Below are positions 16,891-25,406 of a stretch of 64,000 bases of DNA, in pieces. The translations under genes were made by a program, and so were the position numbers. Location of the stretch: the NCBI RefSeq assembly GCF_900243745.1, contig NZ_LT984798.1, positions 248,001 through 312,000 on the forward strand, written 5' to 3'. The notes under the pieces are model-generated. The model was not told where the DNA came from and searched no databases. It was given only the letters and a program-made list of their open reading frames with translations. Each line of letters opens with the position of its first letter. Position 1 is the stretch's first letter. The DNA comes from Desulfovibrio sp. G11. Its GTDB lineage: Bacteria; Desulfobacterota; Desulfovibrionia; Desulfovibrionales; Desulfovibrionaceae.

Positions 16891-18312
16891 CTAATAGCCC
16901 TTGCCGGGATTCATGATGCCCCTGGGATCAAAAACAGCCTTTATATCATGCATAAGCGCCCGCTCCACCGGAGGAATCTGCAAACCGGCATTCTTGCAGA
17001 TGCCACAGCCGTGCTCGCCCGACATGACGCCCCCGAGCCGCAGCACGGCCTGCTCCATGCCAAGGCGCGCTTCTTCCACACGGCGGGCCATGTTTTCGTC
17101 GGCCGCGTCATAAAGAATATTGGCGTGGATATTGCCGTCTCCCACATGGCCGAAATGCAGAAACGTCACGTCATGCTCGCGCGCAATTTTTTCCATTTCT
17201 GCAAGCGCCCGTACAAGCTGCCCGCGCGGCACGGTGACATCGTCGGCCATCTTGTCCGGCCCGGCCAGAAAGGTGGTGGGATTGATGCGGCGGCGTATTT
17301 CCCACAGGCGTTCCTCATCCTGCGGATTCAGCCCCGTCGTATGCCAGAGGGCCGTAGGCATGTTTCGCAGCAGGCGGTCCGCTTCCAGCGGCAGGGTATC
17401 GGCGCTGCCGTCCAGCCGGATGAGCAGGATCGAGCGCACCTCACGGGGCCAGGGTACAGGACGGCTCCCGGCCATAAGGTCAATAATGCCGTCGCCGATA
17501 TACTCCAGAGCACAGGGAACGATACCCGCCGCAAAAATTTCGCCCACTGCGCCCAGAGCCTCCGCATGCGAGCCATACCCCGCCATAATGGTGGCCGAGG
17601 CTTCCGGTTTGGGCAAAAGCTTGAGCCAGAGCTTGCTGATGAAGCCCAGCGTGCCTTCCGACCCCACCATAAGCCGGGCCAAGTCCAACCCCACTACGTT
17701 CTTGTGGGTGCGCCCGCCGAAGCACACCAGGCGGCCGCCGGGTAAAACTGCCTCAATACCCAGCACAAAGTCGCGGGTAACACCATATTTGAGCGCGCGC
17801 ATGCCCCCGGCACAGGTAATGACATTGCCGCCGATGCTGGAAGAACGCACCGTGGCCGGGTCCGGCGGATAATAAAGCCCCCGGGCCTCGCAGGCATCCT
17901 GAAGGCGGCCCGTGGTCAGCCCCGGCTCCACCACGGCCACAAAATCCGTAGCGGAAATTTCCTCTATCCTGTCCATCAGCAGCGTGGAAACAACCAGCCC
18001 CGGCAACACGGGCACACAGTCGCCCACCAGGTTTGTTCCCCGGCCGCGCACGTAGACGGGCATGCGCCTGTCCTGCGCCCAGGCCAGCAGGTCCTGCACC
18101 TGCTCCACACACCGGGGCCGGGCGGCAGCGAGCGGGCTGCCCGTTTTCAGGCTGGCATCGGAAGCATAGACATGTAGTTCTTCCGCCGTAACAAGCAGGT
18201 CCCCGCCCAGCGTACGGCGTAAAAAATCCATATCCGCAGGTTCGAGCCTGTCCGCGTAGGGTTGGGCATCGGCACTGCGGGGCAGTGGATTAAGAAATGG
18301 CGTTTGCGTCAT
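16891..18312 (-). CDS. glcD: FAD-linked D-2-hydroxyacid dehydrogenase (GlcD/D-lactate type)
   Basis: A 473-residue flavoprotein of the FAD_binding_4 / FAD-oxidase C family. The FAD-binding half shows PVYVRGRGTNLVGDCVPV and the IGGNVITCAGGMRALKYGVT block; the C-terminal half shows FGHVGDGNIHANIL (in the order seen near residues 365-380) and ends with AVFDPRGIMNPGKGY. I chose the start at 18312 (MTQTPF) because it gives the usual family length and has a GGGAG upstream; a longer frame to 18477 has no homologous sequence. With glcF it oxidises D-lactate or glycolate. Confidence 0.9.
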   Translation of the reverse strand: MTQTPFLNPLPRSADAQPYADRLEPADMDFLRRTLGGDLLVTAEELHVYASDASLKTGSPLAAARPRCVEQVQDLLAWAQDRRMPVYVRGRGTNLVGDCVPVLPGLVVSTLLMDRIEEISATDFVAVVEPGLTTGRLQDACEARGLYYPPDPATVRSSSIGGNVITCAGGMRALKYGVTRDFVLGIEAVLPGGRLVCFGGRTHKNVVGLDLARLMVGSEGTLGFISKLWLKLLPKPEASATIMAGYGSHAEALGAVGEIFAAGIVPCALEYIGDGIIDLMAGSRPVPWPREVRSILLIRLDGSADTLPLEADRLLRNMPTALWHTTGLNPQDEERLWEIRRRINPTTFLAGPDKMADDVTVPRGQLVRALAEMEKIAREHDVTFLHFGHVGDGNIHANILYDAADENMARRVEEARLGMEQAVLRLGGVMSGEHGCGICKNAGLQIPPVERALMHDIKAVFDPRGIMNPGKGY

Positions 18313-18449
18313 GAGCCCCGCTCCCGGGCAGCTAAAGTGTCGGCCGCGCATGAGCCGGGCAAACCCACTCCGGGCCGCCCGGTACGGCACCAGAAAATCG
18401 GGTGCGACAGGCGTGGCAACGGCCGGGCAAGCGTGATGTCGTCCGCCCG

Positions 18450-18490
18450 AAAAAAGTGGCTGCCATGATCCACTCATGGCAGCGCTTTTT
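18450..18490 (-). terminator. Bidirectional-looking terminator after xth
   Basis: GCTGCCATG (18459-18467) pairs with CATGGCAGC (18475-18483). An A-run precedes and a T-run follows, so it works for the minus-strand xth transcript and would also work on the other strand. Confidence 0.85.
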
Positions 18491-19296
18491 CATATTTCCA
18501 GGCTCAGGCCCACAGGGCAGTGGTCTGAACCGTACACGTCATTTTCTATCCAGGCATCGCGGATGGCGGGCGCAAGCTCTTGCGACACGAAGAAATAGTC
18601 AATGCGCCACCCCACATTCTTGGCACGTGCGCGGGTCTTGTATGACCACCACGAATAGTTATCCGGCGCATCGCCATGCACATGGCGGAAAGTATCCACA
18701 TAGCCCAGGGCCGTGAAGCGGTCGAGAAAAGCGCGCTCTTCAGGCAGAAACCCCGTGCACTTTTCGTTGGGCTTGGGCCGGGCCAGATCAATGGGCCTGT
18801 GTGCTATGTTAAAATCGCCGCAGACCACTATGGGTTTGCTCTTGCGGCACTCTTCGGCATAGGCCAGAAAAGCCTCGAAGTAAGCCATCTTGTAGGGAAC
18901 CCGCTTGAAGTTGCCTGTGGGTTTGCCGTTTTCATCCAGTTCTTCGGCTCCGCCGTTGGGGAAGTAGCCGTTGAAAAAATGAAAATCCGGATATTCCAGA
19001 TGCAGCAGACGGCCCTCACCCTGAAATTCCGGCTGCGGCAGTTCGGCACTCCACGAAAGAAAAGGTACACGGCTGAACACGGCTACGCCGGAATACCCTT
19101 TTTTGACAGTGCTTGACGCCCAGCGGCTTTCCCAGCCCGCAGGCTCACGCACGTCCTCGTCCAGTTGTTCCGGATGCGCCTTGGTTTCCTGCAAGGCCAC
19201 CACCTGGGCATCACTGTGCGCAAACCAGTCCCAATCAGCCTTGGCAGAAACCGCCCTCAGTCCGTTGACATTCCAGGATACGAGTTTAAACAGCAT
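18490..19296 (-). CDS. xth: Exodeoxyribonuclease III
   Basis: A 268-residue AP endonuclease/3' exonuclease for base-excision repair. The start at 19296 has an ideal GGAGG four bases upstream and gives the standard N-terminus (LFKLVSWNVNGLRA). Other conserved blocks are ALQETKAHPEQL, GYSGVAVFSR, VCGDFNIAHRPIDL, WRIDYFFVS and the final GSDHCPVGL. It appears monocistronic, divergent from the IMP cyclohydrolase gene. Confidence 0.95.
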   Translation of the reverse strand: MLFKLVSWNVNGLRAVSAKADWDWFAHSDAQVVALQETKAHPEQLDEDVREPAGWESRWASSTVKKGYSGVAVFSRVPFLSWSAELPQPEFQGEGRLLHLEYPDFHFFNGYFPNGGAEELDENGKPTGNFKRVPYKMAYFEAFLAYAEECRKSKPIVVCGDFNIAHRPIDLARPKPNEKCTGFLPEERAFLDRFTALGYVDTFRHVHGDAPDNYSWWSYKTRARAKNVGWRIDYFFVSQELAPAIRDAWIENDVYGSDHCPVGLSLEI

Positions 19297-19373
19297 AAAA
19301 CCTCCGGTACCGAGCATAGCCTTGCACGCCCCGCCTCGCAAGAGCTGCCGTCAATGACGCCCACCGGCGAAGA

Positions 19374-19402
19374 TTGCGCAAACACGCATTTTACTGTAAT
19401 AA
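19374..19402 (+). promoter_or_regulatory. Promoter candidate for IMP cyclohydrolase
   Basis: TTGCGC (19374-19379), a 17-base spacer and TAATAA (19397-19402) lie about 70 bases before the start codon. No PurR-like palindrome is evident. Confidence 0.45.
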
Positions 19403-19474
19403 CTCAGATGGGTCACATTTATGCCGTGCCGGACTTTCCGGCGCGTAAGCCCACGAAATTTTAGGAGTCGCTTC

Positions 19475-20065
19475 ATGGACATCTTGCCCATTCGCCGTGC
19501 CATTCTGAGCGTTACGGACAAAAGCGGCCTTGTGGATTTTGCCACCTTTCTGACTGCCCGCGGGGTAGAGCTTGTCTCTACCGGCGGCACGCAGAAGGCA
19601 CTGGAGGCGGCGGGCCTGCCCGTCACCGCAGTGAGCACGGTTACCGGATTTCCCGAAATTCTCGGGGGCCGGGTAAAAACCCTGCACCCCAAGATCCATG
19701 CCGGAATCCTGGCAAACAAGGACGAAGAATCCCACATGCAGACCCTGTCTGAAAAAGGCATACGCCCCTTTGACATGGTTTGCGTCAACCTCTACGACTT
19801 TGCAGGAGCTGTGGAGCGCAAACTCTCCCTTGAAGAAGCCGTGGAGGAGATCGACATCGGCGGCCCCTGTATGCTGCGTGCCGCTGCCAAGAACTTTCAC
19901 AGCATTCTTGTGCTGCCTTCGCCCCAGTGGTACCCCACTGCCATGGATGAAATGCGCAGCCACGACAATGCCGTGAGCCTGGAATTCCGCCAGACCATGG
20001 CCTCAAGAGCTTTTGAAGCCACCTCGCGCTACGACGCCCTCATCACGTCCTATCTGCGCCCGTAA
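19475..20065 (+). CDS. purH: Stand-alone IMP cyclohydrolase (PurH N-terminal domain)
   Basis: A 196-residue protein that matches only the N-terminal MGS-like/IMP cyclohydrolase half of PurH. Blocks include RRAILSVTDKSGLVDFA, ELVSTGGTQKALEAAG, GGRVKTLHPKIHAGIL, VCVNLYDF, EEIDIGGPCMLRAAAKN and FEATSRYDALI. The AICAR transformylase half is absent and the frame ends at a clean stop followed by a terminator, so it is a genuine single-domain protein, not a truncated gene. It closes the inosine ring in purine synthesis. AGGAG lies 8 bases upstream. Confidence 0.88.
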   Translation: MDILPIRRAILSVTDKSGLVDFATFLTARGVELVSTGGTQKALEAAGLPVTAVSTVTGFPEILGGRVKTLHPKIHAGILANKDEESHMQTLSEKGIRPFDMVCVNLYDFAGAVERKLSLEEAVEEIDIGGPCMLRAAAKNFHSILVLPSPQWYPTAMDEMRSHDNAVSLEFRQTMASRAFEATSRYDALITSYLRP

Positions 20066-20076
20066 CCACCATCAGG

Positions 20077-20106
20077 CAGGGCGGCCCCGGGCCGCCCTGT
20101 TTTTTT
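20077..20106 (+). terminator. Terminator after IMP cyclohydrolase
   Basis: A 10-bp GC stem CAGGGCGGCC / GGCCGCCCTG is followed by seven T. Confidence 0.92.
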
Positions 20107-20124
20107 CAGCCGTGGCCCGCCAGC

Positions 20125-21837
20125 ATGCGGGCCAGAGCGAAAAGCGCACCATTGCGCCAGGAGCATGATATTTCAAAACCAGAAGGCAATCTGCAAGGGC
20201 TGAAACCCAGCCAGCTGGCCGCCCTCAACCGCCTGTTTAACCGCCGTTTTCCGGCGGAAGACGTGTATACGGTGGAGCAGGCGCGCGAACTGGCCCTGCT
20301 GTCACGCGCTCTCGGGCGGCAAATAGGCCTGCTCATTGACCGCAAGGGCCGTGTACAGACGGTCATTGTGGGCAAGGCCGGCAGCATCCTGATACCCGAA
20401 CTGCCCCGAGGCCGCAGCGGCGGCGAGCGTTTGCGCGGCCTTCGGCTGCTGCATACCCACCTGACCCCCGACGGCCTCAGCCAGGAAGACCTGATGGACA
20501 TGCTCTTTCTGCGCCTGGATGCCGTCATTGTCCTGACTGTCAATCCTGTGGGCGAACCGGTACAGTGGCAGGCGGCGCATCTTTTGCCCACAAACGTCAA
20601 CGGGCAAGGTTATCATCTGGAGCTGCCACGCCCGTGGGACCGCACAGCGGCCCAGATGGTGGGTACGGCCGAAGCGCTGGAAAAAGACCTCTCCCGCCGG
20701 GCCGAAAGCAGCCATGAAGCGGAAAACAGGCCCCGCGCCCTGCTTATCTCTGTGGCAGCCCTGCCCCGCATCATGCAGGAGCGTAATCTGGACGAACTGG
20801 CCGAACTGGCCCGCACAGCCGGGCTTGCCATAGCCGGGCGCATGGTGCAGCGCGTCCCCCAGGTGAACCCGCGCCTGATCATGGGCCGGGGCAAGGTGGC
20901 GGAACTGGAGGTGCTGACCCTGCAGGGTCGGGCGGACACTCTTGTTTTTGATGGTGAACTTTCGCCTGCGCAGCTGCATAATCTGGCAGATATTACCGAG
21001 CGCAAAGTCATTGACCGCACCCAGCTTATTCTTGATATCTTTGCCCAGCATGCAGTAAGCCGGGCCGGAAAGCTGCAGGTTGAGCTGGCCCAGTTGCGCT
21101 ATACCCAGCCGCGACTGGTGGGCAAAAACCGCGCCATGGACCGCCTTATGGGCGGCATCGGCGGGCGCGGCCCCGGCGAAACAAAACTTGAAACCGACCG
21201 ACGCAAAATACGCGAGCGTATGGCCCGCATCCGGAAAGACCTTGAGCGCTTACGCCGCCAGCGTGCCTTCACCCGCGACCGCCGTTCACGCCAGGGCATT
21301 CCTCTGGCGGCGCTGGTGGGCTACACCAATGCGGGCAAATCCACCCTGCTCAACACGCTCACCCGCTCTGAGGTCCTGGTGGAAAACAAACTTTTCGCCA
21401 CGCTTGATCCCACCACACGGCGCTTGCGCTTTCCGGCCGAGAAAGAACTTATCCTGGCGGACACCGTGGGCTTTATCCGCAATCTGCCCAAAGAGCTGAT
21501 GGACGCGTTTCGCGCCACCCTTGAGGAGCTGGAAGCCGCCCACCTGCTTTTGCATGTGGCCGACGCCTCTCACCCTGACCTGTTGCAGCAGATCAGCGCC
21601 GTTGAAACCATTCTGGCAGAAATGGAGCTTGACCGTATGCCCCGTCTGCTCATCCTGAACAAGTGGGACCAGCTTGAGGCCCCGGCCAGGGCTGAACTGG
21701 CCGACGCCTTTCCCCATGCCCTGCCCGTGGCTGCCAAAACCGGCGAAGGGTGCAAGCCCTTGCTTGAACAGCTTGAAATGCGCCTGCTGCATCAGGCCAC
21801 CAACATCGTGACCGAAATATCCCCCAGTCTGAATTAG
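20125..21837 (+). CDS. hflX: GTPase HflX
   Basis: A 570-residue ribosome-associated GTPase. The GTP-binding domain has G1 GYTNAGKSTLLN (residues about 400-411), G3 DTVGF and G4 NKWD. The HflX-specific domain precedes it (QVNPRLIMGRGKVAEL; the Gly-rich GGIGGRGPGETKLE), with a coiled-coil helix between. There is an N-terminal extension of about 190 residues compared with E. coli HflX (426), a feature of several anaerobe HflX proteins. HflX splits stalled ribosomes after stress. The exact start is uncertain because no strong ribosome site precedes the first ATG. Confidence 0.9.
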   Translation: MRARAKSAPLRQEHDISKPEGNLQGLKPSQLAALNRLFNRRFPAEDVYTVEQARELALLSRALGRQIGLLIDRKGRVQTVIVGKAGSILIPELPRGRSGGERLRGLRLLHTHLTPDGLSQEDLMDMLFLRLDAVIVLTVNPVGEPVQWQAAHLLPTNVNGQGYHLELPRPWDRTAAQMVGTAEALEKDLSRRAESSHEAENRPRALLISVAALPRIMQERNLDELAELARTAGLAIAGRMVQRVPQVNPRLIMGRGKVAELEVLTLQGRADTLVFDGELSPAQLHNLADITERKVIDRTQLILDIFAQHAVSRAGKLQVELAQLRYTQPRLVGKNRAMDRLMGGIGGRGPGETKLETDRRKIRERMARIRKDLERLRRQRAFTRDRRSRQGIPLAALVGYTNAGKSTLLNTLTRSEVLVENKLFATLDPTTRRLRFPAEKELILADTVGFIRNLPKELMDAFRATLEELEAAHLLLHVADASHPDLLQQISAVETILAEMELDRMPRLLILNKWDQLEAPARAELADAFPHALPVAAKTGEGCKPLLEQLEMRLLHQATNIVTEISPSLN

Positions 21838-21939
21838 GGAATTTTTCCCTGATATTGCTCTGGAGACTGCGCGGCAACTTCCTACATCGCCTGCCTGAAC
21901 CAGCCACAACATCGCCAGCTGCCCGAATCTGCCCAAATA

Positions 21940-21983
21940 AAATCGCATGCCGGAGGTACAACACCATCCGGCATGCGATTTTT
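21940..21983. terminator. Terminator between hflX and the lipoprotein gene
   Basis: AAATCGCATGCCGGA (21940-21954) and TCCGGCATGCGATTT (21967-21981) form a perfect 15-bp stem running into TTTTT. It lies between convergent genes and can act on both. Confidence 0.88.
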
Positions 21984-22018
21984 ACAGATCAAAAAGGGGC
22001 AAACCCCAGAGCACTGCT

Positions 22019-22705
22019 TCAGATTCTGCTTACACCCTGATTGTTGCCTGCCCTGTTGTCCTGATCCGGAACAGTTTTTTCAGGAGCGGGCTTCTGGGGT
22101 GCCGGGGTCTGGGGCGCGGGCTTTTCCGGGGCCGGCGCACCGGAACCTGCTGCATACTGCCGGGCCGTGCTTTCCATCACCGCCTGCCCTACCACCTGCC
22201 ACTTTTCACCGACCTTGCGCAGCGCAAGCCAGCTTGTCATGCGGGCAGGGGTGGTTACCTGGGCCACGGCGGCATTGGGGCCGATTTCCGTCACCTTGGC
22301 ATCAGCCAGGCTTTCCGGCACCCAGGGGCAGTCGGGCGTCTGCGCCTCGCGGCACTGGGCCATCAGTTCACCCGTGCTGACGCCACGGTTAAAGTGGCCC
22401 TGAAGGCGTGCCTCCATATCCACAATACTGCCGATCAACTGATCTACGCCACCGATGCCCAGCGAACGGCCCAGGCTGTCCAGCAGCCCCAGCGGCGCGT
22501 CTTCGCGGGTCATGTTTTTGACTTCGTTGGCGGCAAAGCTTTTGAGGTCAACCTGGGCAAGAAAAGCCGCGCTGTCATTTTTTTTCAGGGCTTCTGCCAT
22601 ATCTTTCAATGTCTTCTGCGGGCCGGATGCAATGCAGGCAGCCAGCAGCCCGGCCATAATCAGAATCAACGGTAAAAAACGGAAGGAACGATTGTCTTTT
22701 TTCAT
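22019..22705 (-). CDS. Lipoprotein of unknown function
   Basis: A 228-residue lipoprotein. The start at 22705 follows an AAGGGG site and gives a signal peptide (KKDNRSFRFLPLILIMAG) with lipobox LLAAC at about residue 23. The mature part has a helical region (about 30-110), a beta-rich region (about 120-175; TEIGPNAAVAQVTTP) and a Pro/Ala/Glu/Lys-rich tail (PAPEKPAPQ repeats, about 195-215) that may span the cell wall. The fold hints at DUF2939-like proteins, but I cannot confirm it. It is divergent from the CDP-sugar operon. Confidence 0.75.
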   Translation of the reverse strand: MKKDNRSFRFLPLILIMAGLLAACIASGPQKTLKDMAEALKKNDSAAFLAQVDLKSFAANEVKNMTREDAPLGLLDSLGRSLGIGGVDQLIGSIVDMEARLQGHFNRGVSTGELMAQCREAQTPDCPWVPESLADAKVTEIGPNAAVAQVTTPARMTSWLALRKVGEKWQVVGQAVMESTARQYAAGSGAPAPEKPAPQTPAPQKPAPEKTVPDQDNRAGNNQGVSRI

Positions 22706-22893
22706 ATATACCCCTTGGTAAAGGCGAAGCATGCATACAGACGCCGTAATTTCTTTATACCCCTTCACACGCGCCTATGCAAAGGGGGGACAGGAAGGCT
22801 GCGGGGCTTTTTTTCCTCACGGCGTTCTGCTACACATGGGCCACACGCGGCGCACGGCATTGGGCCTGAGGCGCGGCGTCAGGAGGCACTTAC

Positions 22894-23658
22894 ATGAAAG
22901 TCATTATTATGTGTGGCGGCAAGGGAACGCGCCTGCGCGAAGAAACCTCGGTCAAACCCAAACCTATGGTTGAGATCGGCGGACGGCCCGTGCTGTGGCA
23001 CATCATGTCCATCTATGCGCGTTTCGGCTTCAAGGACTTTGTGCTGCCCCTGGGCTACAAAGGCCAGGTCATAAAGCAATATTTTCACGATTATAACATC
23101 CGCAACACAGATTTTACCGTTGATCTGAAAAGCGGGTCCATCACCACATATCCCAGCCATATAGAAGACTGGCGCGTCACCCTGTGCGATACGGGTGAAG
23201 AAACCCTCAAGGGCGGACGCCTCAAGCGTGTGGCCAAGTATATCGATACCGACCGTTTCATGGTCACCTATGGCGACGGTGTGGCGGATATAGACCTGAA
23301 CAAACTTATAGAATTTCACAAACAGTCCGGCAGCATAGGAACATTTACCGGCGTGCGTATGCCCTCACGTTTCGGCACTGTGCGTACCGATAATCAGGGC
23401 AGGATACTCTCCTGGGAAGAAAAGCCCGTGCTGGATGAATACATCAACTGCGGTTTCTTTGTCTTCAAGCGCGAGTTTCTGGACTACCTCAGCGAAGATG
23501 AAAACTGCGACCTTGAAAAAGAACCCCTGCAGCGGCTGGCGGCAGAAGGGCAGCTTTCCATGTATCCACATCCCGGCCAGTGGCAGTGCATGGATACCCT
23601 GCGCGACTCCATAAAGCTCAACGAAATGTGGGATTCCGGCCGTGCATTCTGGGTATAA
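22894..23658 (+). CDS. rfbF: Glucose-1-phosphate cytidylyltransferase
   Basis: A 254-residue nucleotidyltransferase making CDP-glucose from CTP and glucose 1-phosphate. The N-terminus carries the family signature (MCGGKGTRLREET, KPKPMVEIGGRP). The metal-binding block VTYGDGVAD and the acceptor-site region GFFVFKREFLDYL follow, and the C-terminal PHPGQWQCMDTLRD is typical of RfbF. AGGAGG lies 8 bases before the ATG. It starts a four-gene operon for a CDP-linked deoxysugar. Confidence 0.95.
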   Translation: MKVIIMCGGKGTRLREETSVKPKPMVEIGGRPVLWHIMSIYARFGFKDFVLPLGYKGQVIKQYFHDYNIRNTDFTVDLKSGSITTYPSHIEDWRVTLCDTGEETLKGGRLKRVAKYIDTDRFMVTYGDGVADIDLNKLIEFHKQSGSIGTFTGVRMPSRFGTVRTDNQGRILSWEEKPVLDEYINCGFFVFKREFLDYLSEDENCDLEKEPLQRLAAEGQLSMYPHPGQWQCMDTLRDSIKLNEMWDSGRAFWV

Positions 23659-23789
23659 ACCCTCTTGACGTGCAAGCGGCGCCGCCTGCATGGCCCGCCG
23701 GGCTGTGCAGGCCCCGCACCCGGCCTGTCCTGCGCTGCATATGCGCGGCTGCGCGCGGATACAGCAAGAAATTATTGTGAGGAACACAT

Positions 23790-24905
23790 ATGTTTGCCAA
23801 TGCATATAAGGGACGCCGGGTTTTCGTAACCGGGCACACGGGTTTCAAAGGTTCCTGGATGGCCGCGTGGCTAAGCCAGCTCGGTGCTGTGGTGGGCGGT
23901 TTTTCCGACGATGTACCCACCGAACCTTCTCACTATGCCGCAATGAATCTGGGTGCGCACCTTGAGGCCGACCTGCGCGGCGACATACGCGACCGCGATG
24001 CTGTGGTGCGCGCGGTGCGCCAGTTTCGCCCGGATGTGGTTTTTCATCTTGCCGCCCAGGCGCTTGTACGCAAGTCCTATGATGATCCGGCCCTGACATT
24101 TGAGGCCAACATGATGGGAACCCTCAATGTGCTGGAAGCTGTGCGCGCCTGTCCGGACGTGAGCGCGGCCGTGATGATAACCTCTGACAAGTGCTACAGA
24201 AATGATGAATGGGTTTGGGGCTATCGTGAAACCGACCACTTGGGCGGGCACGACCCCTACTCTGCCTCCAAGGGCTGCGCCGAAATCATCGCTCACTCCT
24301 ATTTTGAAAGTTTTTTCAAGGATGGCCCTGCCTGCGCCACGGTTCGGGCGGGCAACGTCATCGGCGGCGGCGACTGGGCCGTTGACCGCATCGTGCCCGA
24401 TTGCGCCCGTGCCTGGGCTGCGGGACAGGCAGTGCAGATACGCAGCCCCTGGGCCACCCGCCCCTGGCAGCTCGTGCTTGAACCCCTGTCCGGCTATCTG
24501 TGGCTGGGCGCACGCCTGCTGCTCGGCCAAAACAGCCCCTTTGACCTGCGCGGTCAGGCCTACAACTTTGGCCCCGCCGCTGACGTCAACAATACGGTGG
24601 CCGAGGTGGTGGACGCCCTGGCCCTGCACTGGCCCGGCTTTGCCAGTGAAATGGACAAGGCCGGACAGGCGGGCATGAAAGAATGCACCCTGCTCAAGCT
24701 CTGCTGCGACAAGGCCCTTGCCCACCTGGGCTGGAAGGCCACCCTCAACTTTGAGGAAACCATCCGCTATACTGCCGAATGGTATCATTGCTTCTATCAG
24801 GGCGTTGGCGGCAAAAAACCGCAAAACATGCTGGATTTCACCCTTGGGCAGATCGCAGCCTACGTCAATGCCGCCGAGCAGCGCGGCCAGCTCTGGATAA
24901 AGTAG
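23790..24905 (+). CDS. rfbG: CDP-glucose 4,6-dehydratase
   Basis: A 371-residue extended short-chain dehydrogenase. It has the NAD-binding motif VTGHTGFKGSW, the segment FHLAAQALVRKSYDDP, MITSDKCY and the catalytic Y-x3-K in DPYSASKGCAEII. It converts CDP-glucose to CDP-4-keto-6-deoxyglucose, the entry to 3,6-dideoxyhexoses and related sugars. The stop is one base before the next gene. No dideoxysugar dehydrase (RfbH) is in the window. Confidence 0.95.
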   Translation: MFANAYKGRRVFVTGHTGFKGSWMAAWLSQLGAVVGGFSDDVPTEPSHYAAMNLGAHLEADLRGDIRDRDAVVRAVRQFRPDVVFHLAAQALVRKSYDDPALTFEANMMGTLNVLEAVRACPDVSAAVMITSDKCYRNDEWVWGYRETDHLGGHDPYSASKGCAEIIAHSYFESFFKDGPACATVRAGNVIGGGDWAVDRIVPDCARAWAAGQAVQIRSPWATRPWQLVLEPLSGYLWLGARLLLGQNSPFDLRGQAYNFGPAADVNNTVAEVVDALALHWPGFASEMDKAGQAGMKECTLLKLCCDKALAHLGWKATLNFEETIRYTAEWYHCFYQGVGGKKPQNMLDFTLGQIAAYVNAAEQRGQLWIK

Positions 24906-24906
24906 C

Positions 24907-25404
24907 ATGAACGCCCTCGAAACCGTGGCCCGGAATGTGGGCATTGACGGGGCACTGCTGCAATCACTGGGAATAATTCCCACACCCGGCGGACCGGTGC
25001 TGCACATGCTGCGCCCCGGTTCCGCCCTGCTGCCGGACTTCAGTAAGGGATTCGGTGAAGTATACTTTTCAGAAGTCCTGCCCGGCCACATCAAGGCCTG
25101 GAAGCGTCATACCCGGCAGGTGCAGCACTTTGCCGTACCCACGGGACTACTGCGCATTGTGCTTTACGACGGCCGCCCGGATTCCCCCACCGAGGGCGTC
25201 GTGTGTGAACTGGCCCTGGGCAGGCCGGAAAACTATTTTCTCCTGCGTATTCCCACGGGCGTATGGTACGGCTTTGCCGCCATGGGTGATGCCCCGGCGC
25301 TCATCTGCAACTGCGCGGATATCCCTCACGATCCCGCCGAGGGACAGCGCCTGCCCGTGGACGATCCGTCCATTCCCTATTGCTGGAAAATGGAAAAGGC
25401 ATAA
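24907..25404 (+). CDS. RmlC-like cupin, probable sugar nucleotide epimerase
   Basis: A 165-residue cupin related to dTDP-4-dehydrorhamnose 3,5-epimerase. Recognisable pieces are FGEVYFSEVLPGHIKAWKRH (near residues 48-67), QVQHFAVPTGLLRIVLYDGR and RIPTGVWYGFAAMG. The position directly after rfbG suggests it epimerises the 4-keto-6-deoxy sugar of the CDP pathway instead of a dTDP sugar; that is inference. It overlaps nothing and starts one base after rfbG. A non-enzymatic role is possible. Confidence 0.8.
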   Translation: MNALETVARNVGIDGALLQSLGIIPTPGGPVLHMLRPGSALLPDFSKGFGEVYFSEVLPGHIKAWKRHTRQVQHFAVPTGLLRIVLYDGRPDSPTEGVVCELALGRPENYFLLRIPTGVWYGFAAMGDAPALICNCADIPHDPAEGQRLPVDDPSIPYCWKMEKA

Positions 25405-25406
25405 TC

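Noticed and set aside
23871..25094. 407-codon minus-strand frame across rfbG
   Set aside because: Shadow of rfbG, which is well supported on the plus strand.
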